In this document: piece after piece, positions 16,525 to 28,869 of the stretch
Numbering within the stretch: the first letter of the stretch is position 1
Layout of the letters: each line of letters opens with the position of its first letter
Source: CBFDBF01 sp050293315
GTDB taxonomy: Bacteria; Pseudomonadota; Gammaproteobacteria; Chromatiales; Chromatiaceae
Direction of reading: 5' to 3'
Length of the DNA: 64,000 nt
Assembly (NCBI GenBank): GCA_050293315.1
Contig: JBNKMS010000015.1
Location: forward strand, 35,650-99,649
Made by a program: the position numbers and the translations under genes
The notes under the pieces: model-generated
The model's database searches: none
Seen by the model: the letters and a program-made list of their open reading frames with translations, nothing else
Told to the model about the DNA's origin: nothing

Positions 16525-18348
16525 ATGGATCTACAAACACTTACTTATCTATTTGTTGGCGGCACCTTTGCCCTGTACATCGGTATCGCCATCTGGTCCC
16601 GGGCATCCAGCACCGGGGAATTCTATGTAGCCGGCAAGGGCGTTCATCCGATCGCCAATGGTATGGCAACAGGGGCCGACTGGATGTCAGCGGCCTCCTT
16701 CATATCCATGGCCGGCCTGATCGCCTTCACCGGATACGGTGGCTCGGTGTTCCTGATGGGATGGACCGGTGGTTATGTGCTACTGGCCATGCTGTTGGCG
16801 CCCTACCTGCGCAAATTCGGCAAATTTACGGTACCGGAGTTTATCGGTGAACGTTTCTACTCCAAGACCGCGCGTATCGTTGCGGTGATCTGTCTGATTG
16901 TGGCCTCCATTACCTATGTAATCGGCCAGATGAAGGGTATCGGTGTCGCCTTCTCCCGCTTCCTGGAGGTAGATTATGCCACTGGCCTGTTTACCGGCAT
17001 GGGCATTGTGTTTATCTACGCCGTTTTAGGTGGCATGAAAGGTATCACCTATACTCAGATCGCCCAGTACTGTGTGTTGATCTGCGCCTACACCGTACCA
17101 GCCGTATTCATCTCCCTCCATCTCACCGGCAACCCCATCCCGCAGCTTGGCCTTATCGGTAACATGGCTGACGGTGATGGCGTTACTCTGCTCGGTAGGC
17201 TGGACCAGGTGGTGACCGATCTGGGATTTAAAGAGTATACGACGGCAAAGATGGGCAACACCCTTAATATGTTTGCCTACACCCTGACCCTGATGATCGG
17301 TACCGCGGGCCTGCCACATGTAATCATCCGCTTCTTTACCGTACCTAAGGTGAAGGATGCCCGCGCCTCTGCCGGTTGGGCACTGGTCTTCATCGCCCTG
17401 CTCTACACCGTGGCACCTGCTGTTGGTTCCATGGCCAGACTGAACCTGATGCACACCATCCAGGTCGGCGAGGTAGGGACCCCAGAAGGCAACATGCTTT
17501 ATGCCGAACGTCCGAACTGGTTCAAGAAGTGGGAGACCACAGGCCTGCTCCATTTCGAGGACAAAAACGGTGACGGTCGTGTACAGTACTACAACGACTC
17601 AAATGAAGAGTTCGCCGCCAAGGCGGAAGAGTATGGCTGGAAGGGTAACGAGCTGATGCACATTCCTTTCGGCAAGACAGTGGAAGACGCCAAGAGCGGT
17701 CCTGACCGTGACATCATGGTGTTGGCAAATCCAGAGATCGCAGGTCTGCCCAATTGGGTTGTTGCACTGGTTGTAGCTGGTGGTCTCGCCGCCGCACTCT
17801 CCACAGCAGCCGGTCTGTTGCTGGCCATCGCCTCGTCTGTATCCCACGATCTGTTGAAGGGCACATTTGCTCCGCAGATCACGGAGAAGCAGGAGCTGCT
17901 GGCCAGCCGTATCGCCATGGCCGGCGCCATCGGCCTGGCTGGCTACCTCGGCCTGCATCCGCCCGGGTTCGCGGCAGGAACGGTGGCTATTGCGTTTGGA
18001 CTGGCCGCCTCCTCCATCTTCCCGGTGTTGATGATGGGGATCTTCTCCAAGCAGATAAATAACAAGGCCGCTATCTGGGGCATGCTCTCCGGCCTTGGTG
18101 TGACCCTGCTCTATGTGTTCCAGCACAAAGGCATCATGTTCATCCCTGGCACCTCCTTCCTTGGAGACCTGCCGGCAGACTGGTTCCTGGGGATCTCACC
18201 GAACGCCTTCGGTGCGGTTGGTGCGCTGGTTAACTTCACTGTCGCATTCGTTGTAGCGAGCGTGACTGATGAGCCACCGGAGCACATCCAGCATCTGGTC
18301 GAGGATATCCGCATCCCCAAGGGTGCCGATGCCGCTGTAGACCATTGA
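16525..18348 (+). CDS. Sodium:solute symporter, acetate (ActP/VC_2705) type
   Basis: 607 residues with about 13-14 hydrophobic helices, including GKGVHPIANGMATGADWMSAASFISMAG, a region conserved in ActP-type acetate permeases. A soluble insertion at about 305-395 (from QVGEVGTPEGNMLYAERP to the DAKSGPDRD segment) is characteristic of this subfamily and contains a DKNGDGRVQ segment resembling a calcium-binding loop. It is paired with DUF4212 and followed by a strong terminator. With acs downstream and a CbrAB-like system upstream, uptake of acetate or similar short acids is likely but not shown. Confidence 0.88.
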   Translation: MDLQTLTYLFVGGTFALYIGIAIWSRASSTGEFYVAGKGVHPIANGMATGADWMSAASFISMAGLIAFTGYGGSVFLMGWTGGYVLLAMLLAPYLRKFGKFTVPEFIGERFYSKTARIVAVICLIVASITYVIGQMKGIGVAFSRFLEVDYATGLFTGMGIVFIYAVLGGMKGITYTQIAQYCVLICAYTVPAVFISLHLTGNPIPQLGLIGNMADGDGVTLLGRLDQVVTDLGFKEYTTAKMGNTLNMFAYTLTLMIGTAGLPHVIIRFFTVPKVKDARASAGWALVFIALLYTVAPAVGSMARLNLMHTIQVGEVGTPEGNMLYAERPNWFKKWETTGLLHFEDKNGDGRVQYYNDSNEEFAAKAEEYGWKGNELMHIPFGKTVEDAKSGPDRDIMVLANPEIAGLPNWVVALVVAGGLAAALSTAAGLLLAIASSVSHDLLKGTFAPQITEKQELLASRIAMAGAIGLAGYLGLHPPGFAAGTVAIAFGLAASSIFPVLMMGIFSKQINNKAAIWGMLSGLGVTLLYVFQHKGIMFIPGTSFLGDLPADWFLGISPNAFGAVGALVNFTVAFVVASVTDEPPEHIQHLVEDIRIPKGADAAVDH

Positions 18349-18370
18349 TGTACTGAAGATAGCAACCATA

Positions 18371-18403
18371 GGTCCCGCCACTGTTGGCGGGACCTATTTT
18401 TTT
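18371..18403 (+). terminator. Rho-independent terminator after symporter
   Basis: A perfect 10-bp GC-rich stem (GGTCCCGCCA / TGGCGGGACC) with a CTGT loop, followed by TATTTTTTT. It ends the DUF4212-symporter transcript 22 bp after the stop. Confidence 0.92.
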
Positions 18404-18518
18404 CTTATAACAAGCTCTACGCATGGGTCTTCAGGCTGAATTCAGGGCCCATCCGTAGGACTACCAGAGCACAACAGAACAACGCTATAATCAACCACCA
18501 CGGCAACCTCCAGGTCTC

Positions 18519-20384
18519 ATGGAAATCGAACTGATAGAAATCCGGGATTTTCTGGCTCAACGGCATCCATTCGATGCCCTGCCTGAAGAGCGGCTAAATC
18601 AGCTCACAGAGGCCCTGCAGATCCGCTATCTGCGACGCGGCAGCCCTTTCCCCCCAGCGGATGCCGATGGTGACTATCTCTACATTGTACGCAGTGGCGC
18701 GGTCGAACTACGAGACAATAAAGGAAAACTGCACGGCAAGCTGGCAGAGGGAGACTACTATACCTCGCCCTGCCAACTAGTGGATTTCGATCTCACTACC
18801 CACAACCTGGCGGTAGAGGACAGCCTGCTCTATCTACTCTCCTGTGCCGATCTAAAGAGTCTGCGTCTGGAATCTAAAGAGTTTGATCTCCACTTCAAAA
18901 ACTCTATACGCGAACGCCTAAGGCGTGCCGCCTCAGGTGATGCCAGGGAGTCTGGTGACGGCATGGGTCACATGACGGTCAAGGTGGAAGAACTGGTAAA
19001 AAAACCGGCTGTCATCATGGAGGCGGACCGCAGTATACGTGAAGCAGCGCAGCTCATGTCTGAACAGAACGTCTCATCCGTAATGCTGCTAGAGTCAGGC
19101 AAACTGGCCGGCATAATAACCGATAGGGATCTGCGCAAACGCTGTGTGGCGGAGGGACTACCCGTAGATCAGCCAGCCCACACCATCATGACCAACAATC
19201 TTGAGACCATCGGGCACGACGCCCTGGCCCTCGAGGCGATGATGACCATGACCCGGCTGCATGTACACCACCTGCCGGTGATGCAGGGGGAACAGATCTT
19301 CGGCATGCTTACCGCTACCGATATAACCCGTCACAACAGCCGCAACCCAGCCTTCATCGTTACCGACATACGCAAGTCCCAGGATCTGCAACAACTAATT
19401 GATATCTGCAGACGCCTACCATCGCTACAGCTGCAGCTGGCCAACTCCAGCGCTACGGCACTGCATATAGGCGAGGCAGTCTCCCTGATCACCGACGCCG
19501 TGACCACCCGCCTGATCGAAATAGCACAGGAGGAGCTGGGACCGGCACCGCTGCCTTTTGTCTGGGTCTGCGGAGGCTCCCAGGCACGGCGCGAACAGAC
19601 CTCGCACTCCGACCAGGATAACGCCCTGATCATATCTGATGATCTGACTCCTGAGCATGAACCCTATTTCGAGGCCCTGGCCAAAAGTGTCTGTGATGGG
19701 CTCAACGCCTGCGGTTTCGTCTACTGCCCCGGTGATGCCATGGCAAGCAACCGGCAGTGGCGACAACCGCTGCGCGTATGGCGTAGCTATTTCAGTGGCT
19801 GGATCAACAAGCCTGAGCCCAAGGCGCTGATGCTCTCCAGCATCTTCTTCGATCTGCGCCCGGTATATGGCGAACTGAGGCTGTATAAAAGGCTACAGTT
19901 GGAGATACTCAACAAGACCCGTGACAACGGGATATTTACCGCCTATATGGCCGCCAATGCCCTTACTCACAGACCACCCCTCGGCTTCTTCCGTACCTTT
20001 GTCCTGATTCATGATGGCAAACATGACGACACCCTGGACCTGAAACACAGAGGCATTGTTCCAATCACTGATATCGCCCGGGTCCTGACCCTGGCCCGGG
20101 GAGTAAACGCCACCAACACCACCGACCGGCTACGGATCGCGATGAAGGCTGGGGCATTGAGTGAGGAGATGGGTGAGAATCTGATAGACGCACTGGAGTT
20201 CATTGCCAGCCTGCGCATAAGTCATCAGGCCGGTCAGATCCGTCGCGGCAGCCAGACTGACAACTACCTGCCGCCGGGCGATCTCTCAGAGCTGGAGCGC
20301 AAACATCTGAAAGACTCTTTCAAGGTGATACAGGATATGCAGGATACCATGGATCACCGTTACCAACTGGCACGTTTTCGTTAG
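18519..20384 (+). CDS. DUF294 protein: cNMP-binding, CBS pair, nucleotidyltransferase-like
   Basis: 621 residues. Order: a cyclic-nucleotide-type beta roll (about 30-140), two CBS domains (about 165-275; VKKPAVIMEADRSIREAAQLM and IITDRDLRKR), then a DUF294 nucleotidyltransferase-like domain with GSQARREQTSHSDQDNAL (about 350-367), whose G-S and D-x-D arrangement resembles GlnD-type uridylyltransferases, and a C-terminal helical DUF294_C domain. It is a usual neighbour of acetate symporter and acs genes. Possibly it modifies or regulates the transporter in response to a nucleotide signal; this is inference. It begins a four-gene run ending with acs. Confidence 0.87.
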   Translation: MEIELIEIRDFLAQRHPFDALPEERLNQLTEALQIRYLRRGSPFPPADADGDYLYIVRSGAVELRDNKGKLHGKLAEGDYYTSPCQLVDFDLTTHNLAVEDSLLYLLSCADLKSLRLESKEFDLHFKNSIRERLRRAASGDARESGDGMGHMTVKVEELVKKPAVIMEADRSIREAAQLMSEQNVSSVMLLESGKLAGIITDRDLRKRCVAEGLPVDQPAHTIMTNNLETIGHDALALEAMMTMTRLHVHHLPVMQGEQIFGMLTATDITRHNSRNPAFIVTDIRKSQDLQQLIDICRRLPSLQLQLANSSATALHIGEAVSLITDAVTTRLIEIAQEELGPAPLPFVWVCGGSQARREQTSHSDQDNALIISDDLTPEHEPYFEALAKSVCDGLNACGFVYCPGDAMASNRQWRQPLRVWRSYFSGWINKPEPKALMLSSIFFDLRPVYGELRLYKRLQLEILNKTRDNGIFTAYMAANALTHRPPLGFFRTFVLIHDGKHDDTLDLKHRGIVPITDIARVLTLARGVNATNTTDRLRIAMKAGALSEEMGENLIDALEFIASLRISHQAGQIRRGSQTDNYLPPGDLSELERKHLKDSFKVIQDMQDTMDHRYQLARFR

Positions 20385-20386
20385 TT

Positions 20387-21076
20387 ATGTGGACGCATCT
20401 GTTTAGCAAAGAGACCCAACGCAAACGTGCCCTGGCGCGGGCAGATCACAGCGTCATGCGAGAATATCTCTCTGTGCCCTTTATTAACAAGAGAGAGGAC
20501 TGGCGCAGAGTGGATATTGTAGCCCTGGACCTTGAGACCACAGGGCTAGATCCAAAGTCAGACAGCATCCTCAGCTTTGGCCTTGTGGATATGCATAATA
20601 GTACTATCCGCCTGAACTCAGCTTGGTATGAGGTGGTACAGATAGAGGGGCAGATACCGGAATCGTCGGCTGTAATCCACCATATCACGGACGATGACGC
20701 TGCAGCAGGCAGATCACTGGAGGAGTTACTGCCTAGGTTGCTGCAGCGACTGGCGGGAAAGGTTATCCTTGTCCACTACAAGAGTATTGAGCAAAATTTT
20801 ATTGATGCGGCCTGTCGCCGCCTATATGGGGCACCCTTTATCATACCCATCATTGACACACTGCCCATTGCACAACGCCTGTTGGAACTGCGCAACCACA
20901 CCATTCAGCCGGGCAATCTGCGCCTGTTCAACCTGCGCGATATGTATGGGCTACCAAAATACAGGGCCCATAACGCCCTGTATGACGCGCTGACTACAGC
21001 CGAGCTATTCCTGGCCATGGCGGCTGAGATCGCCCCCAGTGGGGACTACCAGATAGGAGGCTTTATTAACGCATGA
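20387..21076 (+). CDS. DEDDh 3'-5' exonuclease, DnaQ-like
   Basis: 229 residues. Exonuclease motif I is VALDLETTGLD (residues 46-56), motif II near VHHITDDDA and LVHYKSIEQNFID, and motif III is YRAHNALYDALTTAELFLA with the catalytic histidine and aspartate. It lacks the polymerase-binding regions of DNA polymerase III epsilon, so it is a stand-alone family member. It starts 2 bp after the DUF294 gene, a pairing seen in other proteobacteria near acetate genes. Its substrate is unknown. Confidence 0.88.
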   Translation: MWTHLFSKETQRKRALARADHSVMREYLSVPFINKREDWRRVDIVALDLETTGLDPKSDSILSFGLVDMHNSTIRLNSAWYEVVQIEGQIPESSAVIHHITDDDAAAGRSLEELLPRLLQRLAGKVILVHYKSIEQNFIDAACRRLYGAPFIIPIIDTLPIAQRLLELRNHTIQPGNLRLFNLRDMYGLPKYRAHNALYDALTTAELFLAMAAEIAPSGDYQIGGFINA

Positions 21077-21666
21077 AACCGCGTGATAAAAATGCCAAAA
21101 TAAGGCTGCCGAAGCTATACAAAAGGTTGCTACTGATCGCTATTGTAGTCGGCCCCATATGGTGGCTGGTATTCACTGAAGACGGACAGCGTCGTAGTGA
21201 TATGGTGTTGATCAGCCTGTTTGGGGGAGAGCCCCTATATCTCAACCTCAAGCTGCTGGACAACCGCGTTTCAGAGCCGGAGATAATGGAGCTATACCCG
21301 GATATCAGGTGGCAGTGCCAAGATCAGAAAACAGCATTTGGTGAACATCACTGTTTTGGCAAGATCGGCAGCTTCAACAATCTGCCGGCGGACTACGCAA
21401 CCATATTCTTCCGCAATGGCGGGATCAATGCAGTCAAGGTGGGGTATCGGCGCAACTACCACACCCAGTTGGGACTTGATCTCAAACGTCAACTGGGACC
21501 ACCGCTACAGCAGGTTACCGCCTCTGCAGAGGTGCCAGAGCCAGACCTGATCGTACAGTGGCGCACCGATCACGGCTTTATCATTACAAAAAAGCGGCTG
21601 GATAGAGGAGAAGAGGCAGCACTCTTATGGCTATCCGCCAGACAGATGAGTTACAGCAGCAACTAA
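21073..21666 (+). CDS. Unknown single-pass membrane protein
   Basis: 197 residues, overlapping the exonuclease stop by 4 bp (ATGA). A basic N-terminus is followed by one hydrophobic helix (about 18-36, LLLIAIVVGPIWWLVF), then a soluble, probably periplasmic domain with two cysteines (WQCQD and HHCFG, 13 residues apart) that could form a disulfide. Not recognised as a named family. It lies between the exonuclease and acs, so it probably belongs to the same transcript. Confidence 0.75.
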   Translation: MKPRDKNAKIRLPKLYKRLLLIAIVVGPIWWLVFTEDGQRRSDMVLISLFGGEPLYLNLKLLDNRVSEPEIMELYPDIRWQCQDQKTAFGEHHCFGKIGSFNNLPADYATIFFRNGGINAVKVGYRRNYHTQLGLDLKRQLGPPLQQVTASAEVPEPDLIVQWRTDHGFIITKKRLDRGEEAALLWLSARQMSYSSN

Positions 21667-21714
21667 AACGGTTTCAACCCATACATGAATAACTGATAAC
21701 TTAGGAGCACACCA

Positions 21715-23658
<1,944 letters not shown>

Positions 23659-23910
23659 CCATAACCATCCATGGTGGCTGGGTCCGGCCCGGCCTTCCAT
23701 GGCCGGGCGTTCGCTAGGTTTCCTCGGTCCACAGGACCGAGGGACCAGCTCACCCCACGGTAGTCGATAACCTCATCGACAACAGGGAAAACAGATAACC
23801 TAACCATTCCTGGTAGTAGGGTTATAACCTCCTCCTCGCTCAACGCAACACTTATGCTAGAATTGGGCAGAGTTGGCAAAAAAATATATAACAACCAGAA
23901 GAGAGGTCCT

Positions 23911-26139
23911 ATGGAGAGGCACCCCACACTCCCACCAAAAGACCTGATCAAGCAGCACCGTGGAGTCCTGCGCGAGTGCCAGAAGATCGCGACAGACTAT
24001 TGCTCTAATAACGTCAGCAAGCTATTCGAGAATAGCGAGGTCGCTCTACTGGACTTCGCTGATGAGGCCGAATCAAACCAGTTCTACACACACTTTCTGG
24101 AGGCTATTAATCTTATTAAGGGGAGTCGTGAACAGGCTGAAGAGTGTTTCCGTGAGCTTCTTGATAAAGGGTTTGATCAATTTATTGACGGAGACAATCT
24201 ATTTGATACGACAATCATAGAGTCCGGTACCCCCGAAAAACTGGAGCTGGTCGAACGTGAGGCGATGGATGAAAATACGGCCGTTGAAAAAATAATCTCC
24301 CGCATTAGAAACCACTGCTTCCAAGAGCTCTACGCCATGGGACAGCGTCTCTCTCTGCTGCATGAAGGTGAACAACTGAAAGAGCATAATATACCATCCG
24401 GCCCACACCATATAATCAAATCATTTCAGCAGGCTATCAAACAGATCCCTATCGAGTATGACATCAGAATTGTACTGTTCGCCCTGTTTGATCGCTACTT
24501 CACCAAAGATATAGAGATCATATATCATGAAATGAATGACCTGCTGGCAGATGCCGGACTGTTCCCCAATCTGAAGCCAATCATCAGAAAAAGCCATCCA
24601 GGTAAAACCAAAGACACAGAGACACAGCAGGCAGATGACGATATAAACGCGCATGGTGACGCTCCAGAACAGAGCCTGGCAATAGGCAAGGAGGTGTTCA
24701 ACTCTATCTGTCAGCTCTTAGGGACGCGCCGCAGTATGGATTCAGACTACAGCCCGCATCCAGGCGTCCCACGAAGAAATATAGAAATTACCATGGAGCT
24801 GGTTGACCATGTAGGCAGTATCCAGCAACAGGGGCATATAAATTTCTCTCGCATCACCACTAACGCAAACCAGCAACTACCGGACATAGAGTTCAACGAA
24901 GAGTTGCTGGAACAGAGAAGAGCAGATCTACTAGAGGAGCGCGAGCAACTGCTTGCAGGGATGGATAAAAACATGATCCCTGTAGTCGATTTGAATATTA
25001 TCGATGTGGTCGGAATGGTATTCAAATACGCACTAGACGATGATGAACTGCCGAATATTGTAAAGGTGCTGTTAAGCCACCTGCATACTCCATATCTTAA
25101 GGTGGCCCTATTGGACCACAACTTCCTGGTAGACAGTAAGCATATAGCTCGCCGTCTGCTTAACCTGATGGCAAAGAGCGGGCGCAAATGGGTGGATGTA
25201 GAGATGCTGGATGCCGGCATATACTTCTCTCTGGAGAAGTATGTTGAAAGGATACTGCATGAATTTCATGATGACATGGATATCTTTCATGAGATATCTG
25301 AGGAATTAGAGCAGGAGATCAGGCAGTTCGAGAAAAAGATCAAGCTTATTGAGAACAGAACAAAAGAGGCTGAGAAAGGAAAAGAGCGGCTGACTCATGC
25401 CCGCACACTGGCCACCGATGCGATTAATGACCTTATCGGTCAACACCTGATCCCGGATGAGATTGACCAGTTCCTACACCATCCGTGGCTGGATAGAATG
25501 ATCTTGATACTGCTACGCGATCCAGAAGCGGAACAAGGCAGTGACTGGCAAGAGTCTCTGGAGGTGGCAGATTCTTTGGTTTGGGCGATACAGGCGAGTC
25601 ATGATAGTGAGGTCAAGGAGGAGCTGCGAGTTAAACTGCCCGGACTGAAACGACAGATTATCAAGAGCCTTACTCCATTCGGAGAACCGTTTTTTGCTTA
25701 CAACGATGCCATGTTCGGCCTGCTCTCTGAGTATCTGACCACAAGCGTAATCACAGCACCGCCAGAGAGTGTGGCGCCTAAAACGGAGCCACAGCAGCCG
25801 GCGCCAGATATGGAAGAGACACCACTGCTCTCCAAAAAGGAAGAGAAGATGGTGGAAAAACTCAAAAACACCAGCTTCGACACCTGGTTCATGTTTATGG
25901 ATACAGGCATGGGCGCACGAGAACTGAAACTGTCATGGTTCAGCAGGTTAACCGGTAAATTTATGTTTGTAGATCACTATGGCGCCAAAGCGATGGTAAT
26001 TGACATAAACAAACTTGCCGGCCTAATGTGCAGCAACAAAGTGCAGATAGTCACACAAACTACGGCACCTTTTGTTGATCGCGCCCTTAAAGCTATTCGT
26101 AATACACTCAGCAAGACCTTCGGCAAAAAGACAAACTGA
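23911..26139 (+). CDS. DUF1631 family protein
   Basis: 742 residues from ATG at 23911, which has GAGAGG five bases upstream; an earlier in-frame ATG at 23854 lacks one. A large, soluble, acidic, mainly helical protein. The N-terminus PKDLIKQHRGVLRECQKIATDY and the region VVDLNIIDVVGMVFKYALDDDELPNIVKVLLSHLHTPYLKVALLD are those of DUF1631. Roles proposed for the family relate to cell-surface or c-di-GMP-linked processes in pseudomonads, without firm function. The C-terminal 100 residues, LSWFSRLTGKFMFVDHYGAKAM, resemble a PilZ-like fold. A PilZ gene follows 7 bp later. Confidence 0.83.
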   Translation: MERHPTLPPKDLIKQHRGVLRECQKIATDYCSNNVSKLFENSEVALLDFADEAESNQFYTHFLEAINLIKGSREQAEECFRELLDKGFDQFIDGDNLFDTTIIESGTPEKLELVEREAMDENTAVEKIISRIRNHCFQELYAMGQRLSLLHEGEQLKEHNIPSGPHHIIKSFQQAIKQIPIEYDIRIVLFALFDRYFTKDIEIIYHEMNDLLADAGLFPNLKPIIRKSHPGKTKDTETQQADDDINAHGDAPEQSLAIGKEVFNSICQLLGTRRSMDSDYSPHPGVPRRNIEITMELVDHVGSIQQQGHINFSRITTNANQQLPDIEFNEELLEQRRADLLEEREQLLAGMDKNMIPVVDLNIIDVVGMVFKYALDDDELPNIVKVLLSHLHTPYLKVALLDHNFLVDSKHIARRLLNLMAKSGRKWVDVEMLDAGIYFSLEKYVERILHEFHDDMDIFHEISEELEQEIRQFEKKIKLIENRTKEAEKGKERLTHARTLATDAINDLIGQHLIPDEIDQFLHHPWLDRMILILLRDPEAEQGSDWQESLEVADSLVWAIQASHDSEVKEELRVKLPGLKRQIIKSLTPFGEPFFAYNDAMFGLLSEYLTTSVITAPPESVAPKTEPQQPAPDMEETPLLSKKEEKMVEKLKNTSFDTWFMFMDTGMGARELKLSWFSRLTGKFMFVDHYGAKAMVIDINKLAGLMCSNKVQIVTQTTAPFVDRALKAIRNTLSKTFGKKTN

Positions 26140-26146
26140 CTTAACA

Positions 26147-26497
26147 ATGGATAGTGCCATGCAAGAGAAAAGATGCTGTAGTAGAAAAAAGCTAGACAAT
26201 CAGATCCAGGCTATCGACAGCAACACAATGGAGCCGCTTGGAATCCTTGCAAATATCAGCAGAGAAGGTTTTATGTTGATAGGAAACCAACGGATTGAAC
26301 CAGCCAATGTATTCCAGCTAATCTTAGAGCTTGCGCAGCCAATAGATGGCGTGAATACAATAGAGTGCGGTGCAGAAAGCCTCTGGTCGGACACAGCAGC
26401 AGACGACTCTTTAAACTGGTCTGGGTTTCAGATTATTGATATTAGTGATGACGATGCAAAATTAATTGCACAGAGATTTGATCTGGCAGAAGATTAA
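26147..26497 (+). CDS. PilZ domain protein
   Basis: 116 residues from ATG at 26147; ATG at 26159 is possible. The N-terminal CCSRKKLDNQIQAIDSNTMEPLGILANISREGFMLIG follows the PilZ scheme: a basic first motif and a D/N-x-S-x-x-G motif, here NISREG. The classical RxxxR reads RKK, so c-di-GMP binding may be weak. It starts 7 bp after the DUF1631 stop, and its last 4 bp overlap the convergent ptsP stop. Confidence 0.8.
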   Translation: MDSAMQEKRCCSRKKLDNQIQAIDSNTMEPLGILANISREGFMLIGNQRIEPANVFQLILELAQPIDGVNTIECGAESLWSDTAADDSLNWSGFQIIDISDDDAKLIAQRFDLAED

Positions 26498-28770
26498 TCG
26501 TCTCTTTTACTGCCCAACCGTACCAGGCTACCCAGACCCATGTCTTCAAGTGCACCTTGCATCAGGCGACGCACAGAACTGGCGTCTTCCAGACGCAGTG
26601 CACCTTGCAGCAGTTGACGCGCACGGCTACGGCTCAAACTTCTGACAACCCACTTAACCCGCAGCATACTGCTGGCGTTCATGCTCAGGCTATCCACCCC
26701 CATCCCCAAAAGCAGCGCAGTAGCCATAGGATTACCGGCAAGTTCACCACATACACTGACCGGCCTATTGTATACCTTGGCACCTGCCACAACCTGATTA
26801 ACAGCCCGCAATACTGCCGGATGCATATCATCATAGATCCCAGCAACCCGTGGATTATTACGATCAACCGCAAGGATATACTGGGTCAGGTCATTGGTTC
26901 CAACCGACAGAAAATCCACTCGCCGTGCCAACTCTTCCGCTTGATAGACTGCGGCTGGCACCTCAATCATCACACCTATCTGGGGCATGGTTACGGCATG
27001 TCCATCCTCCAATAACTCATCATGGGTGCGCTGGATCAACGACTTTAGTTCATCAATCTCAGATACCACAGATACCATGGGCAACATAATCTGTATGTTG
27101 TTATAGCCGATGGCAGCCATCAGCATGGCACGCACCTGGGTCAGGAATATCTCTGGATGGTCTAGTGAGATACGAATACCACGCCAACCAAGAAATGGGT
27201 TGGATTCATTGATAGGGAAATAGGGTAGCGGTTTATCACCGCCTACATCCAGTGTACGCAATGTAACAGTGCGCGGCGCAAAGGTCTGAATAAGCTTGCT
27301 GTAATTAGCGATCTGGGCCGCCTCGCTGGGAAAGCGATCCCGCACCATAAACGGCAACTCTGTCCTGTATAGACCCACGCCGGCGGCCTCCTCCACACCA
27401 AAACGGTGCATCTCAGAGACCAACCCGGTATTCAGATGAAGCGGGACATATATCCCATCACTCATCTCCGATGGCTGTCCGCGCAAGCCATCCAGTTCGA
27501 CTGACAGCTCCTGATCCTCACGTGCCAGCCTGCGATACTCAGACTTCACCAGAGGAGTCGGAGATATATATACCCGTCCTCGATATCCATCAATGATCAA
27601 CTCTTGCCGATCCATGCGACCAACAGGCATCTCAACCACACCCATCACCGTTGGAACCCCCATGGCACGCGCCAGGATTGCAACATGAGATGAGGATGAA
27701 CCGGCAGCGGATACTACTCCGACAAGTCGGTCTATCGGCACCTCTGCCAACTGTACGGCACTAACCTCATCTCCTACCAGGATGGTCCTCTCTGGATACT
27801 CATGGACTACAGGGGCCTCCTGTTGCAGATACATCAGAATGCGTCTACCTAGATCCAGCACATCCGAGGAGCGCTCCCGCAGGTAGGCGTCATCCATGCT
27901 ATCAAAGACCTTGGTATGCTCCTTTATGGTCTGGCGCAGGGCGCCAGCCGCCCATACGCCGGCCTCAATCCTCTCTATTATTGGATTGACCAAGGAATCA
28001 CTCTCCAGCATCAGTATCCATGCCTGAAACAGCGCCTGGTCTTCTGCCGGCAGATCACCCTCCAATTTCTGTTCCAACCGTTGCAGATCGCCGCGCACCG
28101 CAGCCAGCGCGTTTCTAAACAGGACAATCTCCTGCTCAGGATCATCACTCTGTCGGTCAGGGACGGCCTCCAGATTGGCCATTGGATAGACTACAACCGC
28201 CTGGCCTATGGCGACACCACTGGCACCCGCCTGGCCCTGCAGAAAGCGGGAAGGCCCAGCCTTTTGCTCCTGCAAAGCGAGCAGCTCACCACTAGCCTTG
28301 GCATGAGTAATAGCACCGGCCAATTGCGCCGCAAGGGTGACTAAAAAGCTCTCTTCGCTCTCATCAAACTGGCGTGGTTCGCGCTGCCTGACTACCAGCA
28401 CACCAAGTACCTTGCGGTTCTGGATGATAGGCGCCCCCAAAAAGCCGTGATATGGGGTCTCATCGGTCTCAGCCGTAAAGAGATAACGTGGATGGGCAGG
28501 GGCATCATCTAGGTTTACCGGCTCGGCCCGCTCACAGACCAGTCCGATAAGGCCTCGATGCATCGGCAGCGCTATCCGATTAACAGCCTCTGGGCGCAGA
28601 CCATCTGTAGCGCGCAGCACATGTGTCCGGCTGTCAAAATCTGTCAGATAGACAGAACAGGCATCGCTTTTAATCGTCTTCTTTACCCGTCGGACAATAA
28701 TCTCCAGGGCCTCACCCAGGTCTGAGGCCTCGTTTACCTCCTGGATTATCTGGCGCAGAATATCAAGCAT
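26494..28770 (-). CDS. ptsP: PtsP, enzyme I of the nitrogen-related PTS
   Basis: 758 residues: an N-terminal GAF domain (about 15-160), then the PEP-utilising enzyme I domains. The phosphohistidine region reads SAAGSSSSHVAILARAMGVPTV and the C-terminal PEP-binding part has TLDVGGDKPLPYF, GWRGIRISLDHPE, MIEVPAAV, FLSVGTNDLTQYILAVDR and VCGELAGNP. EI-Ntr phosphorylates NPr and senses glutamine and 2-oxoglutarate through GAF. It lies downstream of rppH as in E. coli and Pseudomonas, with a 99-bp gap. Confidence 0.95.
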   Translation of the reverse strand: MLDILRQIIQEVNEASDLGEALEIIVRRVKKTIKSDACSVYLTDFDSRTHVLRATDGLRPEAVNRIALPMHRGLIGLVCERAEPVNLDDAPAHPRYLFTAETDETPYHGFLGAPIIQNRKVLGVLVVRQREPRQFDESEESFLVTLAAQLAGAITHAKASGELLALQEQKAGPSRFLQGQAGASGVAIGQAVVVYPMANLEAVPDRQSDDPEQEIVLFRNALAAVRGDLQRLEQKLEGDLPAEDQALFQAWILMLESDSLVNPIIERIEAGVWAAGALRQTIKEHTKVFDSMDDAYLRERSSDVLDLGRRILMYLQQEAPVVHEYPERTILVGDEVSAVQLAEVPIDRLVGVVSAAGSSSSHVAILARAMGVPTVMGVVEMPVGRMDRQELIIDGYRGRVYISPTPLVKSEYRRLAREDQELSVELDGLRGQPSEMSDGIYVPLHLNTGLVSEMHRFGVEEAAGVGLYRTELPFMVRDRFPSEAAQIANYSKLIQTFAPRTVTLRTLDVGGDKPLPYFPINESNPFLGWRGIRISLDHPEIFLTQVRAMLMAAIGYNNIQIMLPMVSVVSEIDELKSLIQRTHDELLEDGHAVTMPQIGVMIEVPAAVYQAEELARRVDFLSVGTNDLTQYILAVDRNNPRVAGIYDDMHPAVLRAVNQVVAGAKVYNRPVSVCGELAGNPMATALLLGMGVDSLSMNASSMLRVKWVVRSLSRSRARQLLQGALRLEDASSVRRLMQGALEDMGLGSLVRLGSKRDD

Positions 28771-28869
28771 TGCAGTTGTTATTTCGCTCCGTCTGCTTAA
28801 GTATGGATACTAGAAGCATGTCTGGTTTGACACTGTAGCGTGCCCTATATCTGTTATTTAGGAGACCAT

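Noticed and set aside
17560..17586. EF-hand-like DKNGDGRVQ loop in the symporter
   Set aside because: It sits in an insertion I believe common to this symporter subfamily; interesting but probably not novel, and calcium binding cannot be shown.
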